A stretch of 64,000 nt of DNA from Bacteroidales bacterium UBA1187 (GCA_002309835.1 DBYL01000042.1:12399-76398), one strand, 5' to 3'. Positions 8,242 to 15,915 are shown, numbered from the stretch's first letter. The notes: generated from the sequence alone by a model not told the origin. Program-made: numbers and translations.

Positions 8242-8266
8242 GATATCTTTGTGTTTTAAATCGTGC
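8239..8266 (-). promoter_or_regulatory. Intercistronic A-rich leader (repeat of 4279-4306)
   Basis: Between the stop of the 63-residue gene and the fic ATG the minus strand reads TAAAACACAAAGATATC, with no Shine-Dalgarno sequence. The same string precedes at least five other starts in this window, so it probably acts as the ribosome-loading signal. Confidence 0.6.
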
Positions 8267-8447
8267 GGATGAGGGAACCGGATTCTTTGCGGAGTTCAAC
8301 CTTACCTCTGGCGGTCGTGATGAGCACTAAGGACTGGTCGCTATTGAAATCGGCATCCACGGCATCGCCGTTGCCAATCGTGCGGATGAGAGAACCCGAG
8401 TCCTTGCGGATCTCTACCTTACCGGACACTATCTTCAGGATATTCAT
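8256..8447 (-). CDS. 63-residue two-repeat protein
   Basis: A small protein built of two near-copies of one motif: GKVEIRKDSGSLIRTIGNGD (residues 9-28) and GKVELRKESGSLIRTI at the C-terminus, linked by AVDADFNSDQSLVLITTA. The alternating pattern suggests beta-hairpins, perhaps two blades of a propeller-like assembly made by oligomerisation. There is no signal peptide or transmembrane segment. The leader AAAACACAAAGAT lies directly before the ATG. It sits 14 nt before fic, so a partner role for the Fic protein is possible but unproven. Confidence 0.65.
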   Translation of the reverse strand: MNILKIVSGKVEIRKDSGSLIRTIGNGDAVDADFNSDQSLVLITTARGKVELRKESGSLIRTI

Positions 8448-8469
8448 ATCTTTGTGTTTTTATGTCTCT

Positions 8470-9138
8470 TTACTTTATTTCTGTGCCGGTGAGGGTGTAG
8501 GTGTTGCCGACGCGGAGGATATAGACCTGTCCGTTATAGATGACTTTGCGGCTGGACGGATCATCATTGGTTACCTCGTCGAGGGCTTGTTCATCAGCCG
8601 TCGTGACAATAACCTGCTTGGTCATACAGGTTCCTGCCTGACCCGTCTTACCCTGTTCCGCGCAATCGATACCGTACTGGCATTCATGGCCTACCGTGAA
8701 CGTGACATCCTTCGTCTCGCCCTTCCAGAAAAGACGGTACTCGCGGAAAGTGTCGGTCGCGTCCTTACCCAGATAAGGCTCATCCATCTCGCCCGTCGAA
8801 GGAGTGAGGTCAGCCAGCTTATAATGTCCGTTGCCACCGATGACGAAAGTGATGGCGGTGATCTTCTCGCCTTTCAGACTCTCTATCTGCAGCGTGTTAT
8901 CCGCGTACAGTCGCAAGAGCAGTCCCGCCTTGCTGTCCTCGTCGAACTGCGGTCCGCTGGTGCCTTGGGCTTTCTCCGTGGTGAAGCGGAAGAGCCCGTC
9001 AGCGGTGGTGAAATCCGAAGAGGGCATCTGTGACTTATAGTTCTGGAACTCCGTTCCCCATGTGTAAACATGCTCCGCGGCCTGCATGGTCATCGCCATG
9101 GCTATGGCTGCTATCCAAAGGATCAAAACTTTTCTCAT
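8470..9138 (-). CDS. Secreted protein with conserved C-terminal tail
   Basis: A 222-residue exported protein with signal peptide MRKVLILWIAAIAMAMTMQA. The middle looks like an all-beta domain with two close cysteines (CQYGIDCAEQG) and one further on (TCMTKQ). The last 27 or so residues (RKVIYNGQVYILRVGNTYTL) match the tail of the esterase at 2217 (GRLILRNGQILILRGDKTYT), as often seen at the end of secreted Bacteroidales proteins. The tail may be a sorting or attachment signal. No enzymatic motif is visible. The start follows CAAAAGATATC, a variant of the local leader. Confidence 0.7.
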   Translation of the reverse strand: MRKVLILWIAAIAMAMTMQAAEHVYTWGTEFQNYKSQMPSSDFTTADGLFRFTTEKAQGTSGPQFDEDSKAGLLLRLYADNTLQIESLKGEKITAITFVIGGNGHYKLADLTPSTGEMDEPYLGKDATDTFREYRLFWKGETKDVTFTVGHECQYGIDCAEQGKTGQAGTCMTKQVIVTTADEQALDEVTNDDPSSRKVIYNGQVYILRVGNTYTLTGTEIK

Positions 9139-9195
9139 GATATCTTTTGTTTTATCGTTCGTATTATCTCTGTCCAGCTTGTTCCTTTTTTGACT

Positions 9196-10215
9196 TTAGT
9201 TCTTCTGGTTAATCAAATTTACTACCACTTTGACCATAGTGTCTTTTTCCTCTGTGCGGCTTTCAGCAATCATAAGGGTCAAAGCAACAAGTGTATTGTC
9301 TGCCAGACGTTTGGTACCATCTTCACGATAGAGAATGCCGTTGTTGTTCAGAAACCACAAGAATAACGTAGCCGCAATACGTTTGTTGCCGTCAGAGAAA
9401 GAGTGGTTCTTGGTTACCAAATACAGCAACATCGCAGCTTTCTCTTCTACACTCGGATAGAGGTCCTTGCCTCCAAAAGTCTGATAAATCTGACCTATAC
9501 TGCTTTTGAAGGAATCGTCTTTCTCGTTGCCGAACAACGTACTACCGCCGAACTTCTCACGCAGCGCGCTAATCGTTTGCATAGCATTCTCGTATGTCGC
9601 ATGGAATCGTTCTTCGGGCGTCGTCTCTTTGACGGTCAGACGCTCGTAATCATAATTATCGAGCGTGTCCAGCGCGTACGTGTAATCCAAAACGACATCA
9701 AAAATAGCTTGTGTCTCATCCTCGCTCTCCACGGCTTTGCTTTGTACCGTCCTTCCTACAATCTGAACCAACTGCCGCAAATCCGACAACTGCTCACGGC
9801 GTAGCTTTTCATTGATGGCATAGCCTTTAACGAGGTAGTCCTTGAGTATCTTGTTAGCCCATTTTCGAAATTGGATGCCTCTTTTACTCTTAACTCTAAA
9901 ACCAATAGAAGTAATCATTTCTAAGTTATAAAACATTACCTCGTTAGTTTGAGTTTTGCCTTCCATTGCTCCATGTTGAGTGGTGGACGCAAATTTTGCG
10001 CCTACCACTTCATCTGCCAACTCTTCATGCAAAGCATTGTTAATGTGTTTACGTATTGTTTTGACATCCCTGCCAAACAATTGTGCCATTTGACCAGCTG
10101 TCAGCCACACGGTTTCATTCTCCATGCGCACATCGAGTTGTATCGTGTTGTCTTCCGCACGATAGATGATGATCTCACCTCTATTGGCATTATGCACTCC
10201 GTCTATCTCTGCCAT
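9196..10215 (-). CDS. RhuM-type protein with C-terminal Fic/Doc domain
   Basis: A 339-residue protein. Residues 14-130 are the RhuM/virulence-type N-terminal region: EIIIYRAEDNTIQLDVRMEN, a helix-turn-helix-like DVKTIRKHINN, and MITSIGFRVKSKRGIQFR. Residues 190-335 form a Fic domain with the variant motif HSFSDGNKR at 271-279. Lys follows Gly-Asn, as in Doc, where the domain phosphorylates rather than AMPylates its target; whether that holds here is not known. No antitoxin-like gene adjoins it. It is the intact relative of the deleted rhuM at 1116-1582, and the second of two Fic-domain genes within 3 kb. Confidence 0.85.
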   Translation of the reverse strand: MAEIDGVHNANRGEIIIYRAEDNTIQLDVRMENETVWLTAGQMAQLFGRDVKTIRKHINNALHEELADEVVGAKFASTTQHGAMEGKTQTNEVMFYNLEMITSIGFRVKSKRGIQFRKWANKILKDYLVKGYAINEKLRREQLSDLRQLVQIVGRTVQSKAVESEDETQAIFDVVLDYTYALDTLDNYDYERLTVKETTPEERFHATYENAMQTISALREKFGGSTLFGNEKDDSFKSSIGQIYQTFGGKDLYPSVEEKAAMLLYLVTKNHSFSDGNKRIAATLFLWFLNNNGILYREDGTKRLADNTLVALTLMIAESRTEEKDTMVKVVVNLINQKN

Positions 10216-10252
10216 ATTTTAGTATTAATTTTTAGCGTTTGTCTATGCTTGC

Positions 10253-10756
10253 TTATCTCATCAAGCGGCCTTTCTGCCAAGAGAGGGAGGGATAAGTCTT
10301 GCGCAGATACTCTACCGCCTCCTCAATGCCGCTACTGCCACTGGTGGCAAAAGGAATAAGCGTCTTAGACGCCAACTGCTCGAGGTTGTTGTCCAGCCAC
10401 GAGTTGATGATTCGCGGGCAGATACCCCACCAGATAGGGAAACCCACATAAATCGTTTCATACGGCGTGATATCCGTACATTGTTTGATAGTCGGACGCG
10501 CTTCAGGATCAGCCATCTCAATCGAAGAACGCGACTTGTCATTGCGCCAGTCCAGGTCGGCTGATGTGTACGGTTCAGCCGGCTCTATCTCCCAAAGGAC
10601 AACCTCCTGCCCTTTTTGTTTCAGCTCCTTCGCAATCGTCTGAGCTGCGTGGGCTGTGTTTCCTGTGGCCGAGAAATAGGCCACTAATGTCTTCGCTTCC
10701 ATACTTAATGCCATCATACTTGCCATCAAAAAGGCTAAAACTTTATTTGTTGCCAT
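10253..10756 (-). CDS. Exported flavodoxin-family protein
   Basis: A 167-residue flavodoxin (flavodoxin_4 type) with the FMN-phosphate loop YFSATGNTAHAAQTIAKEL and GFPIWWGICPRIINSWL, which usually flanks the flavin ring. The N-terminus (NKVLAFLMASMMALSMEA) looks like a signal peptide, so the protein may work in the periplasm. I start at 10756, where the A-rich leader AAAACACAAAGATATC lies directly before ATG; the longer frame from 10798 would translate the leader itself. Its promoter is at 10796-10826. It may be the first gene of a run that continues through the Fic and lipoprotein genes to the terminator at 4384. Confidence 0.85.
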   Translation of the reverse strand: MATNKVLAFLMASMMALSMEAKTLVAYFSATGNTAHAAQTIAKELKQKGQEVVLWEIEPAEPYTSADLDWRNDKSRSSIEMADPEARPTIKQCTDITPYETIYVGFPIWWGICPRIINSWLDNNLEQLASKTLIPFATSGSSGIEEAVEYLRKTYPSLSWQKGRLMR

Positions 10757-10795
10757 GATATCTTTGTGTTTTTGGTTTGCACACAAAATTCGGTG

Positions 10796-10826
10796 CAAAG
10801 GTACTAAAAAAATCTGACATGAGCAA
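10796..10826 (-). promoter_or_regulatory. Promoter of the flavodoxin gene
   Basis: Minus strand: TTG (10824-10826), a 20-nt spacer, TACCTTTG (10796-10803), followed within 40 nt by the A-rich leader. Confidence 0.8.
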
Positions 10827-10874
10827 ATTTAAATTTGCTTTTTCTTCAAATCTTTTAATTTTCTCCCACAAAAC

Positions 10875-10905
10875 TTGTATATGTCATTTTTTTTGAGTAA
10901 TTTTG
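10875..10905 (+). promoter_or_regulatory. Promoter of the aldo/keto reductase remnant
   Basis: TTG (10875-10877), a 20-nt spacer and TAATTTTG (10898-10905). It diverges from the flavodoxin promoter and drives the remnant at 11001, perhaps also the MBL-fold gene. Confidence 0.75.
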
Positions 10906-11000
10906 CACTCGCAAAATAACTATTGTTCACACCGCCTATTTCGGCAAAGTAATAGGCGCATGGAAGCGATAAAGTTAATGTTGAACTTTCTAAATTCACT

Positions 11001-11181
11001 ATGCAGACAATACAACTGAACAACGGCATACAAATGCCTCTCTTGGGATACGGACTATTCCAAGTACCGCCGCAAGAAGCAGAGCGTTGCACGAGTGACG
11101 CGCTCGAAACAGGATACGGGCTTCCGCGATTTCGCAGATCCCAACTATCTCCGTCGTATCCTCGGTATGTTTAATCTGTAA
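11001..11181 (+). pseudogene. Aldo/keto reductase remnant joined to an unknown tail
   Basis: ATG 11001 opens with MQTIQLNNGIQMPLLGYGLF and EAERCTSDALETGY, the first 39 residues of an aldo/keto reductase. It then leaves the family and stops at 11174. From about 11108 a second frame reads KQDTGFRDFADPNYLRRIL and ends at TAA 11179-11181; this is the same tail as in the remnant at 4150-4281. The barrel, the catalytic Tyr and the NADPH site are missing. The gene has lost its centre and probably all activity. Confidence 0.7.
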
Positions 11182-11235
11182 ATAATCTGCAGACCGGCAA
11201 ACGCCTGACAAAATAAATAATAGTACATAACATCC

Positions 11236-12315
11236 ATGCGAAGGAAAACGATGCTTATCCTTTTGAGCATATTATTACTGCTGGTTGTGATGCCCGCTGC
11301 CGTGCTCTTTCATCCCGCTTTCGGGCGGCGCATGTCGGCAGAGCGCAAAGCGCGTATCGAGGCGTCACCCAACTGGCGCGACGGCATGTTCCGGAACCAG
11401 GTCCCAACGCCGCAGTTCACGGGCGGGCGGAATAAGTTCAAAGCTATGCGCATGTTGCTGAAGCAGCGGGACAGCAACCGTGTACCCAAGGAACCGATAC
11501 CGGCCGTCAAGACTGATTTGAAGAATTTGCCCGCCGACCGCGACTGGTTCGTCTGGTTCGGCCATTCGTCGTATATGTTCCAACTGGGCGGCAAGCGGTT
11601 CCTGGTGGACCCGCTGCTGAAGATGGAGTTTCCCGCATCGCTGATGCTCAAACCCTTTGCGGGCACGGACATCTACACACCGGACGACCTGCCGGACATC
11701 GACGTGCTCATTATCACGCACGAGCATTGGGACCATCTGGATTACGCTACCTTGCGCGACTTGCGACCGAAAGTGAAGCATGCCGTCTGTCCGCTCGGCG
11801 TCGGTGAATACTTGGAGTATTGGAAATATGACAAGTCTGTCATCACTGAGATGGACTGGGCGGAGAGCCTCCGCACGCAAACAGCTATGCAGACTGAAAC
11901 AATCACCTGCCTGCCATCTCGCCATTTCTCCAATCGTTTGCTACGCGGTCGCAATCAAACACTATGGGCGGCGTTCATGGTTGAAGCAGGCGACCGTAAG
12001 GTATATATAGGTGGTGACGGAGGCTATGACGACCGATTCCGACAGGCGCGTGAACAGTTCGGTAAGATTGACTTGGCTATTATGGAGAACGGCCAGTATA
12101 ATCCCAATTGGGCGTATATCCATATGTTGCCGAAAGACTTGGAGCAAGCCATATTGGACTTGCAGGCCGAACAGGTCATCACCGTGCATCATGACAAGTT
12201 CGCGCTCTCCACGCATGCCTGGTCTGAACCGGACAGCGTGGCGCGCTCTATCGCCGAACGGAATGCCATCCACCTATTAGACCAACCCATTGGAACAGTA
12301 ATATATCTGTTCTAG
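11236..12315 (+). CDS. MBL-fold metal-dependent hydrolase (UlaG / NAPE-PLD-like), membrane-anchored
   Basis: A 359-residue protein with one N-terminal hydrophobic helix (MLILLSILLLLVVMPAAVLF), then a metallo-beta-lactamase fold. Metal ligands are seen in THEHWDHLD (His 162, His 164, Asp 166, His 167), in SRHFSN, in GGDGGYDDRF (an Asp) and in TVHHDKFAL. The architecture FGHSSYMFQLGGKRFLVDP then THEHWDH fits the UlaG/N-acyl-phosphatidylethanolamine phospholipase D group, so a phosphodiester or lactone is the likely substrate. It probably faces the periplasm as an uncleaved anchor. Its stop overlaps that of the converging lipoprotein gene at a CTAG. Confidence 0.85.
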   Translation: MRRKTMLILLSILLLLVVMPAAVLFHPAFGRRMSAERKARIEASPNWRDGMFRNQVPTPQFTGGRNKFKAMRMLLKQRDSNRVPKEPIPAVKTDLKNLPADRDWFVWFGHSSYMFQLGGKRFLVDPLLKMEFPASLMLKPFAGTDIYTPDDLPDIDVLIITHEHWDHLDYATLRDLRPKVKHAVCPLGVGEYLEYWKYDKSVITEMDWAESLRTQTAMQTETITCLPSRHFSNRLLRGRNQTLWAAFMVEAGDRKVYIGGDGGYDDRFRQAREQFGKIDLAIMENGQYNPNWAYIHMLPKDLEQAILDLQAEQVITVHHDKFALSTHAWSEPDSVARSIAERNAIHLLDQPIGTVIYLF

Positions 12316-12737
12316 TCATTCGTCCAAATGACGTTATAATTGCCACTAGGAAGCTTAGATATGGTGCAGGTGGCTTGATAGCCGTATCTGAATTGAACTT
12401 TACCGTTATAGAAACTGACATGGTTCACCTTAACAGAATCCCAATACGACAGCTCCAACTGAGCGCCGCGCGTTACTGCAGTAGCATAATTGCGGCTGTA
12501 CGTTTGCAGCAGGCAGAGTTTCTCGCTATTAGCCTCAACTGATACACCGTCATATGTTCTTAGTGACGGATCATAAGTGAGCTTCCCTGATACCTTTACA
12601 TCCGTTTTGTTAACCATCTTGACGTAGGTCTTTCTAGTTACACCCACCTCCGGGTCCTCTTTCTTCTCGCATGCGGAGAGCAGCAGCAAAGCGGCTGCTA
12701 TAATGATGAAATGATGCAAATGGTGAAATGATTTCAT
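12312..12737 (-). CDS. Small lipoprotein
   Basis: A 141-residue lipoprotein: FIIIAAALLLLSAC gives the signal and lipobox, followed by EKKEDPEVG, nearly the linker of the LRR lipoprotein at 6526. The mature part is short and beta-rich (VSGKLTYDPSLRTYDGVSV; GKVQFRYGYQATCTIS) with no recognised domain. Start follows CCCACAAAGAT, a variant of the local leader, and a promoter lies at 12791-12821. The gene converges with the MBL-fold gene. Confidence 0.7.
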   Translation of the reverse strand: MKSFHHLHHFIIIAAALLLLSACEKKEDPEVGVTRKTYVKMVNKTDVKVSGKLTYDPSLRTYDGVSVEANSEKLCLLQTYSRNYATAVTRGAQLELSYWDSVKVNHVSFYNGKVQFRYGYQATCTISKLPSGNYNVIWTND

Positions 12738-12790
12738 ATCTTTGTGGGTTTAAATGCTATATATGTTACTTTTCCAATACAAATCCGCTG

Positions 12791-12821
12791 CAAATTTACT
12801 AAAAATTTTCGACATGTGCAA
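12791..12821 (-). promoter_or_regulatory. Promoter of the small lipoprotein gene
   Basis: Minus strand: TTG (12819-12821), a 20-nt spacer and TAAATTTG (12791-12798). The spacer begins CACATGTC, close to the extended element seen at other promoters here. Confidence 0.8.
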
Positions 12822-12965
12822 AAATATTTGCATATTTGAATGGAATGTATCTTCGGCACGCCCCTGAAGGGTATCCACTCCGAAGCTACAGTCGCACATT
12901 AGTGCGAATAACAAGTCGTAATAGCCATAAAAAATCAAATAAATTAGATTTTTTGCCTCTTAGAC

Positions 12966-12996
12966 TTGTATATTCCAAATATTTTTCGTACCTTTG
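12966..12996 (+). promoter_or_regulatory. Promoter of the gene at 13031
   Basis: TTG (12966-12968), a 20-nt spacer and TACCTTTG (12989-12996). It lies inside the longer open frame that begins at 12836, which shows that the true start is the ATG at 13031. The stretch 12822-12965 holds nothing else I can identify. Confidence 0.8.
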
Positions 12997-13030
12997 CGCG
13001 AAATCGCGCACAAACAAAAATAACCAACCT

Positions 13031-14290
13031 ATGAAGAAAATAACGCTTACCACATGGTGGACGAATTTCCTGACCGGCGTGCTGGCAACGGCTATCGGTG
13101 TCGGTCTGACTTTCGGCGTGAATAACCTCGTCGAGCGCAATCGCCAGAAACAAGCGCAGCGCCAGGCCGCGATGATGGCCATCTACGACATCGATGAGAT
13201 GGCGCGTAAGTTCGAGATCTGCAAGACTCGCGAGGACGCTTTCTATCACGTAGCGATGTACCTGTTTTCCCATCAGGAGGAGCTGATGACGACCTCGATG
13301 GACAGTCTATGGATGGCCTCGGAGTACTTGCATTACGACCCTGCTACGACACCAGAGTGGGTCGATGAGTCCACGGAGAAAGTGTTCACGACCAGCATGG
13401 ACGCCATGACCAATATCGGAGATATCACCTTCTATCGCAACGTCCAGGAGTGTTATCATCTGCGTCGCGACTTGCTCAACCGGTTTGCGCAGAGTGCCAC
13501 GTTCCGCAAGCCCGTCACCGATGAGTTCATCACGGCCTTTCGCAAGACGCTCTCGTCCTCGGATATCAACCATGTGGGCATGATGGAGCACGATGCGCTC
13601 GCGCGTTTTGTGCAACTCATGTTCCGCCAGCCGGAAGTGGTGCTTTACCTCCAGAAGTTCCACACCCGCAATAATGAGTTCGATCGTTTCAGCGCGCAGA
13701 TACACCTGCTCAACCAAGAGAACAAATTCATCATGAATATATCGGACGCGGATATGAAACGCTATATCGAGACCTACGTCAATAAAGTCGTACCGGCTAC
13801 GGAGAAGCTGATCGTGGGCACATGGGAGAGTGTCCGCGGACCGAAGACCACCACCTGGGAGTTCCGCAAGGACGGCACGGCCACCTATAATGTGAGCACC
13901 GAGATGCAACTGTCGCTCGTGTTCGAGGAGGAGAATATCAATGTGGCGGTACTCACGCCCCTGTCGTTTACGGCAGAAGGACGATGGGAACTATGGACCG
14001 ACACCCTGGTGATACAACTCGACTCCGCCACCACGCAGTTACTGAGCTATGACTTCAATCTGGGCACGCTGCCTAAGTCGTTCATAGAGAGTAAAAAAGA
14101 CAGCATTGACATCATGGTGGAGCAGCATAAACAGGGTCTCTTCCAGTTTATCAAACAGACGGTTTCGCGGGCCGAAGGACATAAGACCTCGGTCAGCAAG
14201 ACGGGGAATATGATGTTCTGGGAGGACCAACACACGCTGCCTTGGGGCGAGATCCAATCCGACAAACTCCAGTTCACCAAGAAGGACTAA
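13031..14290 (+). CDS. Single-pass membrane protein with lipocalin-like segment, unknown function
   Basis: A 419-residue protein. A single transmembrane helix (residues about 10-30: NFLTGVLATAIGVGLTFGV) is followed by a charged segment (ERNRQKQAQRQAAMMAIYDI), as in Bacteroidota DUF6090-like proteins, then a mostly helical domain. From about residue 265 the pattern GTWESVRGPKTTTWEFRKDG followed by TATYNV resembles the start of lipocalin-like barrels, and GRWELWTDTLVIQ repeats it. I place the start at 13031, after the promoter at 12966-12996. It is monocistronic. A function cannot be assigned. Confidence 0.7.
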   Translation: MKKITLTTWWTNFLTGVLATAIGVGLTFGVNNLVERNRQKQAQRQAAMMAIYDIDEMARKFEICKTREDAFYHVAMYLFSHQEELMTTSMDSLWMASEYLHYDPATTPEWVDESTEKVFTTSMDAMTNIGDITFYRNVQECYHLRRDLLNRFAQSATFRKPVTDEFITAFRKTLSSSDINHVGMMEHDALARFVQLMFRQPEVVLYLQKFHTRNNEFDRFSAQIHLLNQENKFIMNISDADMKRYIETYVNKVVPATEKLIVGTWESVRGPKTTTWEFRKDGTATYNVSTEMQLSLVFEEENINVAVLTPLSFTAEGRWELWTDTLVIQLDSATTQLLSYDFNLGTLPKSFIESKKDSIDIMVEQHKQGLFQFIKQTVSRAEGHKTSVSKTGNMMFWEDQHTLPWGEIQSDKLQFTKKD

Positions 14291-14322
14291 GTAATGGGCA
14301 AAATAGAGATTGGTCGGGATGC

Positions 14323-15192
14323 TTAAATCAATATTCGTGTTTGTTTGCGGTACTCGGCGTATTCCGGTTTGTTAGCCAACTGGCGCTTCTCCATCAGCGG
14401 AATACTGATGCCGAGGAACATAGCCGTCATGGCTATCGCTCCGCAGATGAACCAGTCAATACCGTTGAACGCGGCGTACATGATCCATATGCCCCACCAG
14501 AAAGAAATCTCACCGAAATAGTTTGGATGACGACCGTGTTTCCAAAGCCCGACATTACAACACTTACCCGGATGACCGGCTCGGAAATCATGTATCTGCT
14601 TGTCCGCTATCAGTTGGATCGTTGCGGCTGCGATGCAAACAAGGAAACCTATGATAAGCAGAACAAGGGTTAGAGGATTAGTGGTTAGTGGATTAGTGGT
14701 TTCAAATAGTTTCAGGCCCGGAAGCATAGCAGCAAAGACCACAAGGGTAGGCATCATGTTCAAGCCGAAGAGGTTGATTAGATGGAATACCAACGGATGT
14801 TGGCTGCGATATTTGGTGTACCGCCAGTCTTCATGCGCGATACCTTTGAACGTGATCGCCCAGTTGCGTGTGAGCCGCCAGCCCCAATACCACGAAGCGA
14901 TGAGCAACAGGATGACCGGCAACGACCATGTCCCTGTATAAAACGCCCATATGAGAAAAGCCACCGGCGGGAAGACACTCCAATAAGGGTCATAGACCGA
15001 CACGTTCTCATAGAGCAGACCGAACGCCCAGACGATGATCGTGGCCAGTACGTCCGCTAAAAAGAGCCGGATGAGAGGATTAGCGATGAGAGGGTTAGTG
15101 AAATTGAACAGCAGCACACCTGCCACGCCGGCAAGCGCATAGATGGCGGTTATGAGTGCTATGCTGCACCCTTTGGAGTAAGTACGTTTCAT
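14323..15192 (-). CDS. DUF1295 integral membrane protein (steroid 5-alpha-reductase-like)
   Basis: A 289-residue protein with about seven to eight membrane helices. The C-terminal motif LWKHGRHPNYFGEISFWWG is the signature of the DUF1295/isoprenylcysteine methyltransferase superfamily, where it binds a cofactor (NADPH or SAM). Start at 15192 (MKRTYSKGC) follows the promoter at 15220-15250. Two places carry repeat-derived insertions: NPLIANPLI early in the protein and NPLTTNPLT near the middle, encoded by the TTAGTGGATTAG-type repeats at 14667-14700 and 15071-15100. The reading frame survives both. Confidence 0.85.
   Translation of the reverse strand: MKRTYSKGCSIALITAIYALAGVAGVLLFNFTNPLIANPLIRLFLADVLATIIVWAFGLLYENVSVYDPYWSVFPPVAFLIWAFYTGTWSLPVILLLIASWYWGWRLTRNWAITFKGIAHEDWRYTKYRSQHPLVFHLINLFGLNMMPTLVVFAAMLPGLKLFETTNPLTTNPLTLVLLIIGFLVCIAAATIQLIADKQIHDFRAGHPGKCCNVGLWKHGRHPNYFGEISFWWGIWIMYAAFNGIDWFICGAIAMTAMFLGISIPLMEKRQLANKPEYAEYRKQTRILI
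14667..14700. repeat. GGTTAGAGGATTAG-type repeat inside the DUF1295 gene
   Basis: Degenerate tandem TTAG-(A/T)GG units within coding sequence, translated on the minus strand as NPLTTNPLT. It belongs to the same family as 16111, 18857, 36548, 44757 and 57222. Confidence 0.75.
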
Positions 15193-15219
15193 AGATAATG
15201 TTATTGTTAAATTCAGTGG

Positions 15220-15250
15220 CAAAGGTACTACAAAAAAATTGAAGTACCAA
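15220..15250 (-). promoter_or_regulatory. Promoter of the DUF1295 gene
   Basis: Minus strand: TTG (15248-15250), a 20-nt spacer and TACCTTTG (15220-15227). Confidence 0.8.
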
Positions 15251-15381
15251 ATAAATTGACAAAAAAAAGAGAAACAGAAACTGTTTTGTGTAACTTCGAC
15301 CCTCCCGCAAGCGGGGCGGTTATTTGTACCACAAAAATACTGCTTATGCAAACATAGACGATATTTTTTTTGCTAAAAGTC

Positions 15382-15412
15382 TTGCACATTCCAAATATTT
15401 GTTGTACCTTTG
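15382..15412 (+). promoter_or_regulatory. Promoter of the DUF177-rpmF unit
   Basis: TTG (15382-15384), a 20-nt spacer and TACCTTTG (15405-15412), 17 nt before the ATG at 15430. Confidence 0.8.
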
Positions 15413-15429
15413 CAGCCGATTTCGCACTT

Positions 15430-15882
15430 ATGAGCGAGCATGACCACTATATCATCGATTTGCAGCGCCTGCCGATAGGCACGCATTCATTTGATATTCA
15501 GCTCAATAACGATTTTTTTGCTTCTCTTGAGAAGACGGAGATCTTGAGTGGTGAGGTGGCTGCCACAGCGGTGCTTAATCTCCGGGAGGAGGACTATACG
15601 CTCAACATTGCAGTTCACGGGACTGTATTTGTTGTGTGCGATAGATGCCTCGACCCGATGCCGATTGACATTGATGTTGATGATGAAATGATTGATTCTA
15701 TCAATGATGACGCGGCAGAGCCGCTTAATGATGAAATTGATCTATCATGGTTAGCATATGAAATAGTAAGTATCAATATTCCGCTCGTACACAGTCACCA
15801 AGCGGGTGAATGCAATAAGCAGATGGAACTTCTCCTCCATGATCACCTTTGTGACGAGTTGGAACCCGATGAGATAGTGTAA
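15430..15882 (+). CDS. YceD/DUF177-family protein
   Basis: A 150-residue protein with the family signature: VVCDRCLDPMPIDIDVDDE in the middle and an acidic region (DDAAEPLNDEIDL) before IPLVHSHQAGEC. DUF177 proteins almost always precede rpmF and take part in 23S rRNA accumulation or ribosome assembly. Here rpmF follows after 33 nt, which supports the call. The spacer between the two carries AAAGTTTAAAGTTGAACG-type repeats. Start at 15430 is set by the promoter just upstream. Confidence 0.9.
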   Translation: MSEHDHYIIDLQRLPIGTHSFDIQLNNDFFASLEKTEILSGEVAATAVLNLREEDYTLNIAVHGTVFVVCDRCLDPMPIDIDVDDEMIDSINDDAAEPLNDEIDLSWLAYEIVSINIPLVHSHQAGECNKQMELLLHDHLCDELEPDEIV

Positions 15883-15915
15883 AGTTTAAAGTTGAACGTT
15901 TAAAGTTTAAAGAAT

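Noticed and set aside
10757..10798. N-terminal extension of the flavodoxin
   Set aside because: It would translate the A-rich leader and the -7 promoter element; the ATG at 10756 follows the leader as in other genes.
12836..13030. 65-residue N-terminal extension of the gene at 13031
   Set aside because: It contains a complete promoter (12966-12996) and no conserved sequence.
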